From Colius striatus (taxonomy: Eukaryota > Chordata > Aves > Coliiformes > Coliidae), in assembly GCF_028858725.1 (NCBI RefSeq), contig NC_084761.1:98667971-98731970 (forward strand): 64,000 nt of DNA. Direction: 5' to 3'. The stretch's first letter is position 1. The number at the start of each line of letters is the position of its first letter. Shown here one piece after another: positions 54,701 through 64,000 of the stretch. The translations under genes were made by a program, and so were the position numbers. The notes beneath the pieces were generated by a model. It was not told the DNA's origin and made no database searches. It saw only the letters and a list, made by a program, of their open reading frames with translations.

Positions 54701-57700
54701 CCTGTGGGGTGTAAGAGGGAGGAATTAGCAGAAGGCTCTGCTGGCATCTGGTGGGATCTTGACCAGCTGGAGAGGTGGGCACAGAGGAATCTCATGAGGT
54801 TCACCAAGGGCAAGTGTAGAGTCCTGCAGCTGGGGAGGAACAACCCCCTGCAGCAGCACAGGCTGGGAGTGACCTGCTGGAGAGCAGCTCCAGGAGAGGG
54901 ACCTGGCAGTGCTGGGGGAGAATCAACTGCCCATGAGCAGCAACGTGGGCTCGTGGGCAAGAAGCCAATGGCAGCCTGGGGGCATTGAGGAGAGTGTGGG
55001 CAGCAGGGCCAGGGAGGTTGTGCTGCCCCTCTGCTCTGCCAGAGCTGCTGAGGCCTCATCTGGAGTCCTGTGTCCAGTTCTGGGCTCCCCAGCTCCAGAG
55101 GGACAGGGAAGTGCTGGAGAGAGGCCAGTGCAGGGACAACAAGATGCTGAGGGGACTGGAGCATCTTCCTGATGAGGAAAGGCTGCAGAACTGAGGTTGT
55201 TTAGTCTGGAGAAGAGGAGGCTGCAGGGTGACCTCAGCAACACTTACAAGTACCTAAAGGGTGGGGGTCAGGAGGATGAGGTGATATTTTCTTTTCAGGG
55301 ACAGCACAAGAGGTAACAGGCACAGGCTGGCACACAGGCAGTGCCCCTGACACAGGAGGAGCAAGTCCTTTGGTGCTGAGGGGAGGGAGCCCTGGCCCAG
55401 GCTGCCCAGGGAGGGTGTGGAGGCTCCTTCTCAGGAGGTTTCCAACCCCAGCTGGACACGTTCCTGTGCCCCTGAGCCAGGGGAAGCTGCTTGAGCAGGG
55501 GCTGGGGCTGCAGGAGCTCTGCAGGGCCCTTACAGCCCCCACCAGTCTGGGATTCTGTGAGTACAGGGCAGGGGTGTTTTTTCTAGCACAAGCTCATTGT
55601 CTGCACCTGCAGCTCCTGTCTGCCTCAAGCTGCCTTCCATGGACCTGTCATGGAGAGGTCTCTGGGTGAGCTGGGCTGGCTGTGTGTGCAGGGCTGAGGT
55701 GTCTCAGCACAAGGTGGCTGGTGGCTGACAGGGGCAGTTTCCCACAGAGCAGAGGGTGTTGGTGTGGCACCAGCAGGTTGAGAAGCAGTGGGTTGTATCC
55801 TCTGCTCTGTGTTCAGGGGGAGACTCATTGCAGTTGTAGGCAGCAAGGGGAGGAGCACAGACTTGGGCATCAAACACATCTGCTCCTGACCACCACTGGA
55901 CAAGTCAGCCTGTTTAATGTCTGAACTAGCAAGCCTGTGTCAGGCTGTGCCCTCTGCAAACCAGGCAGGTAGCCAGAGATGGGTGGCTTGTCCTGGGTGT
56001 CTTGTGCAGAGGAGCTGGACCCAAGCTGGTGGCACCTTCCTCAAGAAAGGCCTCCAAAACACCTAAGAGAAGCAGGTCATTGCAGTCCCCAGTGCTGGGC
56101 CTGCTCCTCTGCACCTTGGTGCCAGCACCTCTCCACATTGTGATTAATGGAACCTGACTAAAGGCAGAGCATCTGCTCTGAGCTGGGAAGCCCATGGCTG
56201 CTGGTTCAGACCTGGACAAGGGTTTGTACAGGTAGAAGCTGGTTTGTTTTTCCAGGGATATAATCTAATCCCATGAAAGAGATCATGTTCCCCTCTGAGG
56301 CTTGGGCTTGGATGGCCTCAATCCAGACCCTCTCCCTTCCCTCTTTTCCCCTGAAGGCAGCTTGTGGAAGAAATGTGGGAAATGAAAGGCTGTGGGGTGA
56401 GGTTAATAGGGAAGAGCTGCTGGGCTGGGACTTGAAACCCACCCCAGTCCTGCTGCATCCCACCCAAGGCACTGGTTGCACCTCCTGTTTCCACTGGAAC
56501 TGATTCATTAAGAGAAAAAAACCAACCAAGCCAGCATGGAACAACAGAATCCTCCCCAGACACTCATCTTGTGCCGTAAACTTAGAGCTCAGGCTAAAAA
56601 TAGCTCCATTCCCTGTTGGAGGTGTAGTCCTGAGCGTTCACTGACTCCTGAGGAGGTTTTGGGAATCTAAAATAGCTCCTTAATCCAGCACCAGCCTAAT
56701 GCCAGGCTCCCAGACCCCCACAGTGGTGGGGTGGGAAGGGCCCTGCAGAGCTGCCCCAGCCCCTGCTCCAGCAGGTTCCCCTGGCTCAGGGGGCACAGGA
56801 ACGTGCCCAGGTGGGGTTGGATGTCTCCAGAGAAGGAGCCTCAACAAGCTCCCCATCAACAAGCTCAGGGCTTTCCTCATGTTAATCCACCCAGACTTTC
56901 TCTCTGTGTTTTGTTTTCCATGGGATGAGGTAAGACATTAAAACTACTTGCAAGGTTGTTTTTGTTTGGGGTTTTCTTTTTTTCCTGTTAAATGATTCAG
57001 CCCCCAGATCTCTCCTGTCCCAGCTGGCAGCCTGCTGCTGCCCTTCCCCTCTTGAACTTCTTCCAGGCCTTGCATCAAACTGAACAATGTGCTGAGGCCT
57101 CAGCCTGCTCCAAGCAGCCTTTTCCTCACTGCTCCTCGGGGAAGTGTCCCCCTGACTCACCTGCTTCTGCTTCTCCCTGGCAGCAGCTCAGCCTCTCTGG
57201 GGCTGCCTGGAAGGGCTTAGTGCTGCTTTGTTTTTCCCCCATGATTTTAGGGTGTTTTTGTCTGGATACTTTCAGGCTTGAAGCCTGAATGCTTTGCAGT
57301 GGGATTTGTATTGGAGTGGGCAAAGCAAGGAGCAGGCTGCAGCTCCAGGGCTGTGTCAGTGCTGGGCCCCTCACTCACTGCCACAGGGACACTGAGGGGC
57401 TGCAGCGTGGCCAGAGCCGGGCACAGAGCTGGGGAAGGGGCTGGAGCACAAGGGGCTGGGGAGGGGCTGAGGGAATGGGGGTGTTGAGCCTGGAGAAGAG
57501 GAGCCTGAGGGGACACAGCAGCACTCTCTGACACTCCCTGACAGGAGGCTGCAGGGAGCTGGGGGTCGGGCTCTGCTCCCAAGTGATAGGACAAGAGGAA
57601 ACAGCCTCAATTTGCACCAGAGGAGGTTGAGGTTGGAGCTGAGGCAGAGCTGTTTCCCTGAGAGGGGTGTCAGCCCTGTGCCAGGCTGCCCAGGGAGCTG

Positions 57701-60541
57701 GGGGAGTGCCTAGCCCTGGAGGGATCCCAAAGCCTGGAGCTGAGGTGCTGAGGGCTGTGAGTCAGTGCTGGGCTGGGCAGGGTGAGGGAAGGGCTGGGAC
57801 TTGATGAGCTTAAAAGTGTTTTCCCTCCATAATGATTCTGTGATTCTCAGTGGTAAGAATAGAAATGGCTTCACTGAGGATTTAACCCCTGTCTGTGCCC
57901 AGGAAAGCCCCTGGCACTGTCCCTCCTACATTTCAGTGGCACTGGTATTGCTGGTGAAGGACCTGGCTGCTTCCAGCTGTGCTCTGCTGGCATTTATCAG
58001 GATTCCCTGCAGGGAATTAGGGTGTTTGTGCCCCCTTCCCCAACCATGGGCTCAGCTCCTGAGGCTTCCCAGCTCCTCCCTTCATCCAAGATCATTTCCT
58101 CAGCAGTAATTGAGAAACTTCTGGAGGGCAGGATACAAGTTTTCCCCTGGCCCTGGTGATCTCAGCTGGTCACACCCAGCTCCATCCCTTCACATTTTCC
58201 TTCCCTTTTTCTCTTGTTTCTTTTCAAGTGGATATAAAACACTGCCAGGGCTTTATTTTCTGGGGAAATCATTGGGAAATTGATAACCCAGGCCTAGGAT
58301 TTTCTTCCACCTGCCATTGCTGCATGTTTGGCCCCTGAAACACGTCACAGACATACAAAGTCTGTCCTGAACCTACTCATTTCCTTGTGCCTGATTAAGG
58401 GGGATTTGAATCCTTTGGTCCAGGAGAGATCAGAGCTGTTGGGGCAGTGGCTGTGCTGAGACCCAACATAGTGCTGCAGGCACCCAGAGCCAGGACAGGA
58501 GGATGAGGCATCTCGTGGGAGGAGAAGGGAGCAAAGAGCCACGGAGGCAGCAGGAGTTTTGGGGAAGAAATGGTTCCCCTGTGGCCTGTGGTTTGTGTTG
58601 CCCCATCTGAACATGATACCATGGTGAAATCAGAATAGTGGGGGCTGGAAGAGCCCTGCAGAGCTGTTGGCAGCCCCAACCCCTGCTCAAGCAGGTTCCC
58701 CTGGCTCAGGGGGCACAGGAACGTGTCCAGCTGGGTTTGGAAACCTCCCAAGAAGGAGCCTCCCCACCCTCCCTGGGCAGCCTGGGCCAGGGCTCCCTCC
58801 CCTCAGCACCAAAGGACTTGCTCCTCCTGTGCCAGGGGCACTGCCTGTGTGCCAGCCTATGTCCATTATATTCCTCACAGCCCAACTCTCAGCCTGTCCA
58901 GCTCAGCCAGTGCTCCCAGTTTGGTGCCAGCAGGGAACTTGCTGAGGGTCCCTCTGTGCCCTCACCCAGGTGGTTGATGAAGATGTTGACCAAGACTGGC
59001 CCCAGAACCCATCCCTGTGGAACTCCACTGGCCACAGGCCTCCAACTCGACTCTGTGCCATTGCTCAGCACCCTCTGGGCTCTGTCATTCAGCCAGCTCT
59101 CCATCCAAATGAAATGGAGAACTAGAAGGTGTCTCTGGGCATCTCTTGCTTTGGTGTCCTCTCACCCACTGTTGACTCCAGCTGGCAGGAGGCCAGAGCC
59201 CTGTCCCATCCCATACCAGGGCTTGCTCTGTGCCCTCCCAGTGCACATCCTATTCCCTGGGGAAGAATTGGACCCAAAGTGGAGGTTGGGAGGTTTTTCT
59301 GCTTGTGCAGTGAATGTTTGGGAGGCTTTTTCCTTTTCCTTCCATCTGTGCTTCAAAGCTACAGGGCAGAAGCTGTGATGTGGGTCTCCTCTGGGGCAGG
59401 GCAGTGGGAGCATCCCCCAGTGATGGACTTGACTTCACTTGAAGCTGACGCCAATATTTCCCCCAAATCCAGTGATCTGCCTTGGGTAGGTGCTGCATGG
59501 CAGCTCCTCCTCCCCATAAAGAACTCCTGGGGTGCAGCATCCTCTCCATGCCTGATGCAAGGGCCCTTCTAGGCAAACGTCCCCATCCTTCTGTAGGCAG
59601 AGGGACAGAAGGTCTGGCACAAAGTGATTCTAATGAAGGTGGTTGAATGCCTTTGCCCATTACAGTGCTGTCTGTGACTTGAAAGGGTTTGTTCTGAGTC
59701 AGTGACTCTTAAATATTTAAAACATGAGCACAAAGCATCATCTTTTTTTAATGCACAGGCTCACAGCAGCCTATCAGCTGACTGCACAAAAAATTGGCCA
59801 CCAGGACCTGTCCCCCCTCAGGCTTCTCTTCCCCAGGCTGAACAGCCCCAGGGCTGCAGCCTTTCCTCCTCACACACGTGTTCCATCCCCTCAGCATCTT
59901 GGTGTCCCTGCACTTGGTGACCTCTCTCCAGCACTTTCCTGTCCCTCTGGAGCTGGGTTGTGTCTCTGCCTCGGGTCTTAGGTGATTTCTGGGGTGCTTG
60001 TGTGAGCTCCCACCCAGCAGCACCCTCCCTGAGGTCTCCCTGCCTTGTGGCTCTTGGAAATGACAGACAGGCCTTTTGTTTCCTTTCCTGTGTGGTTCCA
60101 GGTGGTACAAGCTCCACTCCAAGGCTGGGAAGAAGGAGAAGGAGCGTGGTGAGATCCTGGTGAGCATCCAGTTCACACGCAACAACCTCACAGCCAGCAT
60201 GTTCGACCTGTCCATGAAGGACAAGCCACGGTCACCCTTCGGGAAGCTGAAGGACAAGGTGAAAGGCAAAAAGAAATACGACCTGGAGTCAGCCTCTGCC
60301 ATCATCCCCAGCAGCATGGGTGCCCTGGACATGGAGGATGACTATGACACTGGGGGCAAGAAGTCCAAAGTCAAAGGCTTCTTTCTGAAGAACAAGCTGC
60401 GCAAGTCGTCCCTGACACAGTCCAACACGTCCCTGGGATCCGACAGCACCATCTCCTCTGCCAGCCTGGGCCTGGCTGCCAACGTCCCTGAGCTGCCCAA
60501 ATCCCCCAGCAGACACAGCAGTCTGTCCATGGAGCGCTCTG
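42332..60541 (+). CDS. RAB11FIP5: RAB11FIP5 (Rip11/Gaf-1), first two coding exons; continues beyond window
   Basis: Class I Rab11 family-interacting protein, an effector that binds Rab11 through a C-terminal RBD and membranes through an N-terminal C2 domain, acting in recycling-endosome traffic. Exon 1 is 42332-42723 (130 codons plus 2 bases), exon 2 is 60102-60541; the intron is 17.4 kb with GT-AG ends and the phases join to an Arg codon. Exon 1 encodes [16 protein letters not shown], then [30 protein letters not shown] and FLGQATVPL, the C2 fold at residues 17-120. Exon 2 encodes [51 protein letters not shown] and [20 protein letters not shown], closely matching remembered human RAB11FIP5. 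The ATG has a strong Kozak context (CCGCCATGG). The serine-rich middle and the RBD lie to the right of the window. Confidence 0.96.
42775..43200. repeat. 31-bp minisatellite in RAB11FIP5 intron 1
   Basis: About 14 units of GATGGGCATTGCGGGTCCCT + GCGAGCCCCAG, with variants carrying GTGTGTCCTGG. Further degenerate units reach about 43470. Confidence 0.93.
44025..44455 (+). mobile_element. CR1 3' region
   Basis: Sense, from GAGAGGGGATGGAACATGTG to CTGTTTCTATGATTA, with an intact 3' terminus. Confidence 0.92.
45330..45777 (+). mobile_element. CR1 3' region
   Basis: Sense, from GGTTACCAAGATGCTGAGG to TTTCTATGATTCTGTGAG, with an intact 3' terminus. Confidence 0.93.
46692..47115 (+). mobile_element. 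CR1 3' region
   Basis: Sense, from GACTCACCAAGATGCTGGAG to CAGATCCTGTGA. Belongs to the older subfamily seen at 345-575 and 12000-12231. Confidence 0.9.
48080..49045 (-). repeat. Composite dispersed repeat, copy 1 (contains a CR1 fragment)
   Basis: The sequence from ACACCCTCCTTCCCACTCTC near 48088 through the CR1-like part (48175-48530) to GAGGCTGTGAGCAGAGGCAC near 49035 recurs in inverted orientation at 61938-62790. Copy 1 keeps about 100 bp (48793-48900) that copy 2 lacks. Confidence 0.85.
48175..48530 (-). mobile_element. CR1 internal fragment within the composite repeat
   Basis: Antisense CR1 from CCAGGTCCCACAGCCTTTCC to CTGTGCTGCTGCAGGGGG, with no 3' terminus. Confidence 0.9.
50714..50775 (-). 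mobile_element. CR1 3'-end fragment
   Basis: GTTCACAGCATCCCTGAGTG, then GGGATTGGAAGGGACCTTTA. Antisense terminus only. Confidence 0.7.
52493..53284 (+). mobile_element. CR1, about 790 bp
   Basis: Sense, from GCAGAGAGGAGCCTGCTGAG to CCACCATGCTATGGTG. Confidence 0.93.
54735..55560 (+). mobile_element. CR1, about 825 bp
   Basis: Sense, from TCTGCTGGCATCTGGTGGG to CTGGGATTCTGTGAG. One of the longest copies here. Confidence 0.93.
56712..56850 (-). mobile_element. CR1 3'-end fragment
   Basis: Antisense, from ACCCCCACAGTGGTGGGGTG to GAAGGAGCCTCAACAAGC. Confidence 0.85.
57330..57847 (+). mobile_element. CR1 3' region
   Basis: Sense copy of the 6027/10207 subfamily, from GAGCAGGCTGCAGCTCCAGG to CCATAATGATTCTGTGATTC. 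Confidence 0.92.
58630..59108 (-). mobile_element. CR1 with internal deletion and reverse-transcriptase remnant
   Basis: The 3' region (58630-58868) is joined directly to an ORF2 piece (58870-59108), omitting about 530 bp that other copies such as 60626-61440 keep. On the minus strand the ORF2 piece reads WLNDRAQRV and [20 protein letters not shown], the reverse-transcriptase palm motif of CR1 LINEs. It is too short to be functional. Confidence 0.88.
59810..59957 (-). mobile_element. CR1 internal fragment just before RAB11FIP5 exon 2
   Basis: Antisense, from TGTCCCCCCTCAGGCTTC to CCTCTGGAGCTGGG. It ends about 145 bp before the exon 2 acceptor. Confidence 0.85.
60102..60541 (+). CDS. RAB11FIP5: RAB11FIP5 exon 2
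   Basis: Acceptor GGTTCCAG, then WYKLHSK, ending SSLSMERS plus 1 base at donor TCTG|GTAAGA. It includes the end of the C2 domain and the basic and serine-rich region that follows. Confidence 0.95.
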
Positions 60542-60625
60542 GTAAGAGGATAATGCTTTTCATTCCCTGCCTGCTTTTTTTCCCTCATTCTTTTCTGTTG
60601 AAGCTTTCCTGTAATTCTCTAATTA

Positions 60626-61440
60626 CAGAATCCCACAGTGCTGGGGGCTGGCAGGGCCCTGCAGAGCTGCTGCAGCCCCAGCCCCTGCTCCAGCAGCTTC
60701 CCCTGGCTCAGGGGGCACAGGAACGTGTCCAGCTGGGGTTGGAAACCTCCTGAGAAGGAGCCTCCACACCCTCCCTGGGCAGCCTGGGCCAGGGCTCCCT
60801 CCCCTCAGCACCAAAGGACTTTCTCCTGCGCCAGGGGCACTGCCTGTGATCCAGTCTGTGCCCATTATCTCTTGTCCTGGCACTTGAGACAACAGAAAAA
60901 AGTGCTGCCCCATCTTCTTGACATCCACCTTTTAAATAGATTTAAGTGTTGATCAGGTCTCCCCTCAGTCTCCTCATCTCCAGGCTGAACAGCCCCAGGG
61001 CCCCCAGCTTTCCCTCATAAGGAAGATGCTCCATCCCCTCAGCATCTTAGTGTCCCTGCACTGGCCTCTCTCCAGCACTTCCCTGTCCCTCTGGAGCTGG
61101 GGAGCCCAGAACTGGACACAGGACTCCAGATGAGGCCTCAGCAGCTCTGGCAGAGCAGAGGGGCAGCACAACCTCCCTGGCCCTGCTGCCCACACTCTCC
61201 TCAATGCCCCCAGGCTGCCATTGGCTTCTTGCCCACGAGCCCACGTTGCTGCTCATGGGCAGTTGATTCTCCCCCAGCACTGCCAGGTCCCTCTCCTGGA
61301 GCTGCTCTCCAGCAGGTCACCCCCAGCCTGTGCTGCTGCAGGGGGTTGTTCCTCCCCAGCTGCAGGACTCTGCCCTTGTCCTTGGTGAACCTCAGCACGT
61401 TCTCAGCCTGCCCAACTCTCAGCCTGCCCAGCTCTCACTG
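60626..61440 (-). mobile_element. CR1, about 815 bp, in RAB11FIP5 intron 2
   Basis: Antisense, from ACAGAATCCCACAGTGCTGG to CCCAGCTCTCACTG. It starts only 85 bp after the exon 2 donor. Confidence 0.93.
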
Positions 61441-61937
61441 ACTGGCAGCACATTATTGCTTACCTAAGAAGCAGCATCCTCCCAGCCCCTCTGAGACCTT
61501 CTGCCTGCTGGCAGTGATGTGCTCAGCAGAATGTTGTGCCTGTACATGGACACCCTGACTTAACACTGACTGTGTGTGCTCCCTGCACTGCACCAGCAGC
61601 TCTTTAGGACCACTTCTTCCATGCCCCTATAAAGCAGGTCTCTGCTCAGTGGCTGGTAGCAGCGAGCCCCTGGCAGAGGGTTGGGTGAGCAGGGCACTGG
61701 AACGCCTGGGGCTTGGAGGCAAAGCTGCAGCAGTGACCAGTTCCTGGTGATTAAAGCAATCTGAGCTCTTGGCACCCAGAGAGTGGTGATTTATAAACAA
61801 AACAGGCCCTTGTGGGGACTTAATTCTTGCTGTCCCTGGCAAACAAAATATAGAATTAAATGGTTTAATTGGCTGGAGGCAGCAAATTGGAATCTTGGGT
61901 GGGAGTCCCTTGGTCTGTGTGGGAGAGGATTTTGCTG
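61441..61937. other. RAB11FIP5 intron 2, unique stretch
   Basis: No feature supported. Confidence 0.5.
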
Positions 61938-62790
61938 GGTGTTGCTGGGTGCCTCTGCTCACAGCCTCCAGGGAAAAGGGCTCTGTTTGTCCTTGGATTC
62001 AGACTTTCCATCCCAAAGCTATCAGGGAGCAGCTATTTCCTCTCCACCCTGCTACAAGGTCTCTTCCATCTGAGAGATGCCACAGCCAAGAGCCTGCAGG
62101 CCCAGAGCTGCTCTGCTGCTCATGGGGACTAATTTAACAGGAGAAGGCACTGGCCACAAGCCCCTCCATGGCCTGAGGGTGGTCCACAGGGGTTGGTGGG
62201 GGAGATGGGAGTGAGGCTGTGTGCAGGGGAAGGTGTGTTACCTGTGTGCTCTCACCACAGCAAGGAGGGGATGTGATGGGTGCAGCCAGCAAGGGGAAAA
62301 GTGCCTGGCATGGGGATGAGCTCAGGAAGGACCAACATAGCCCCCTGCAGCAGCACAGGCTGGGGGTGAGCTGCTGGAGAGCAGCTCCAGGAGAGGGACC
62401 TGGCAGTGCTGGGGGAGAATCAACTGCCCATGAGCAGCAACGTGGGCTCGTGGGCAAGAAGCCAATGGCAGCCTGGGGGCATTGAGGAGAGTGTGGGCAG
62501 CAGGGCCAGGGAGGTTGTGCTGCCCCTCTGCTCTGCCACAGCTGCTGAGGCCTCAGCTGGAGTCCTGTGTCCAGTTCTGGGCTCCCCAGCTCCAGAGGGA
62601 CAGGTGCAGAGAGCCCAGTGCAGGGACACCAAGATGCTGAGGGGATGGAGTATCTTCCTGATGAGGAAAGGCTGTGGGACCTGGGACATCATCAAGAAAA
62701 GCTTTTAGCACCCAGAGGAAAGGTTCTGTACCCTGAGTGGCTTTTTCGCTGACAGAGAGTGGGAAGGAGGGCGTCCTGTGTGGATTTTGC
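61938..62790 (+). repeat. Composite dispersed repeat, copy 2 (contains a CR1 fragment)
   Basis: Inverted relative to copy 1 at 48080-49045. Both share non-CR1 flanks on both sides of the same CR1 fragment: GGGATGAGCTCAGGAAGGAC on the left and GAAAGGTTCTGTACCCTGAG on the right. Confidence 0.85.
62340..62690 (+). mobile_element. CR1 internal fragment within composite repeat copy 2
   Basis: Sense CR1 from CCCCCTGCAGCAGCACAGG to GGCTGTGGGACCTGG. A short deletion near 62605 removes part of the GAAGTGCTGGAGAGAGG block that copy 1 keeps. Confidence 0.88.
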
Positions 62791-62899
62791 TGCAGGCAGC
62801 TTTAGCCTTGAGGCACAGCTCTCTCTCCCCTTGAGGCACCCAGATAAACAGCCCTGAGAAAGAAGTGAACGTCCCCAAGAAAGAAGTGCTAAGATGGAG

Positions 62900-63180
62900 A
62901 ACTGAGGCACAAGAATAGTGTTTGAGCACAACAAATAAGCAGCAAGAGCAGCGTGTGAACAGTGTAGCTCAGCCAATCACTCTGTTAGTCTAGGTGTGTG
63001 CTTTGAGACTTCTACCCAATTAACTGAGAATAAACTGTGCATGATTGGGGAATAAGGGTATATTAAGGGGAAGCTTTGTCAATGAAGTGGTGGCTGCTGA
63101 CCTGCTGCAGATCTGCACCCAGTGCTGGACCCGTCTGTACGAGTGGTTCTTGGCCGCTGGGACAGGTACGTGCTGCTGCC
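62900..63180 (+). mobile_element. Possible solo LTR or LTR fragment
   Basis: The order of signals is LTR-like: CCAAT at 62973-62977, AATAAA at 63029-63034, then a short G/T-containing stretch. Ends and target-site duplication are not resolved, and no retroviral coding sequence is present. Family not identified. Confidence 0.35.
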
Positions 63181-63262
63181 CTGGAGCTGCCTGGGAGAGG
63201 CTGCTGAGCTGCTGAGGGAGTGAGTGGAGGCAGCAGCCTGGGCACAGGCTCACATCCTGGGA

Positions 63263-64000
63263 TCATAGAATAAGAGAATGGTGGGGTTGGAAGGGCCCTG
63301 CAGAGCTGCTCCAGCCCCAGCCCCCGCTAAAGCAGCTTCCCCTGGCTCAGGGGCACAGGAACGTGTCCAGGGGGGGTTGGAAACCTCCTGAGCAGGAGCC
63401 TCCACACCCTCCCTGGGCAGCCTGGGCCAGGGCTCCCTCACCTCAGCACCAAAGGAGTTCTTCCTCCTGTGCCAAGGGCACTGCCTGTGTTCCAGTTTGT
63501 GCCCATTACTCTTTGTCCTGTTACTGGCCACCACAGAACAAACACTGGCCCCATCCCCTCCACACCCACCCTTTAGGGATTTATCAGCATTGATCAGGTC
63601 CCCCTGAGCTCAGTCTCCTCTTCTCCAGGCTGAGCAGCCCCAGTTCCCACAGCCTTTCCTCCTCACACAAATGTTCCATTCCCTGATCATCTTGGTGTCC
63701 CTGCACTGGCCTCTCTCCAGCACTTCCCTGTCCCTCTGGAGCTGGGGAGCCCAGAACTGGACACAGGACTCCAGATGAGGCCTCAGCAGCTCTGGCAGAG
63801 CAGAGGGGCAGCACAACCTCCCTGGCCCTGCTGCCCACACTCTCCTCAATGCCCCCAGGCTGCCGTTGGCTTCTTGCCCACGAGCCCACGTTGCTGCTCA
63901 TGGGCAGTTGATTCTCCCCCAGCACTGCCAGGTCCCTCTCCTGGAGCTGCTCTCCAGCAGGTCACCCCCAGCCTGTGCTGCTGCAGGGGGTTGTTCCTCC
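63263..64000 (-). mobile_element. CR1 running off the right edge
   Basis: Antisense, from ATCATAGAATAAGAGAATGG through the full 3' region, still continuing at base 64000 in GGGGGTTGTTCCTCC. Confidence 0.94.

Larger units (their letters stand above)
42724..60101 (+). other. RAB11FIP5 intron 1
   Basis: No other gene recognised. It contains a 31-bp minisatellite at the left, at least ten CR1 copies or fragments and one copy of a composite repeat. The stretches between these (43480-44020, 45780-46690, 47120-48080, 49050-50710, 50780-52490, 53290-54730, 55565-56710, 57850-58625) show no exon or RNA gene that I can support. Confidence 0.7.

Overview
The window is nuclear DNA from a bird. The evidence is about 26 copies or fragments of CR1 retrotransposons in both orientations, spliceosomal genes with GT-AG introns, CpG-island promoters, and a gene order matching the vertebrate SMYD5 - NOTO - RAB11FIP5 block (human 2p13). 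The very high density of GC-rich minisatellites suggests a microchromosome or a subtelomeric-type region, but this is inferred. The species cannot be fixed from the sequence alone.

Layout. (1) 27-4975, minus strand: the first nine coding exons of SMYD5; the remaining exons lie left of the window. Its CpG-island promoter is at about 4690-5250. (2) 6027-7215: an antisense CR1 interrupted by a 15-bp minisatellite. (3) 9357-14295, minus strand: a complete three-exon NOTO (notochord homeobox) gene of 209 codons. (4) 14.3-24.8 kb: no gene seen; CR1 copies and several AT-rich blocks that look like developmental enhancers. (5) 24869-26282, minus strand: two exons of a second NOT gene (the Not2/CNOT2 type known from chicken). 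Splice sites and phases are kept, but the homeobox carries a nonsense codon, a 3-codon deletion and an R52W change, so it looks like a pseudogene. No exon 1 is recognised. (6) 26.3-42.0 kb: a cluster of unrelated minisatellites (56/112-, 16/48-, about 20-, 40/50-bp and G-rich units) separated by short unique blocks, one of which holds a strong CTCF-type motif. (7) 42332-60541, plus strand: the first two coding exons of RAB11FIP5, separated by a 17.4-kb intron full of CR1. The gene continues right of the window. (8) 60.6-64.0 kb: RAB11FIP5 intron 2 with CR1, a composite dispersed repeat and an LTR-like segment.

The genes are functionally unrelated: a protein lysine methyltransferase, a notochord transcription factor and a Rab11 recycling-endosome effector. 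Their order is ancestral synteny, not an operon. The most notable biological observation is the decay of the second NOT gene beside an intact NOTO. The most notable structural ones are a minisatellite that grew from inside a CR1, a composite CR1-containing repeat present twice in inverted orientation, a roughly 92-bp non-CR1 segment copied in inverted orientation into a CR1, and several higher-order repeat arrays. Very long open frames in the window (up to 854 codons) are artefacts of tandem repeats.
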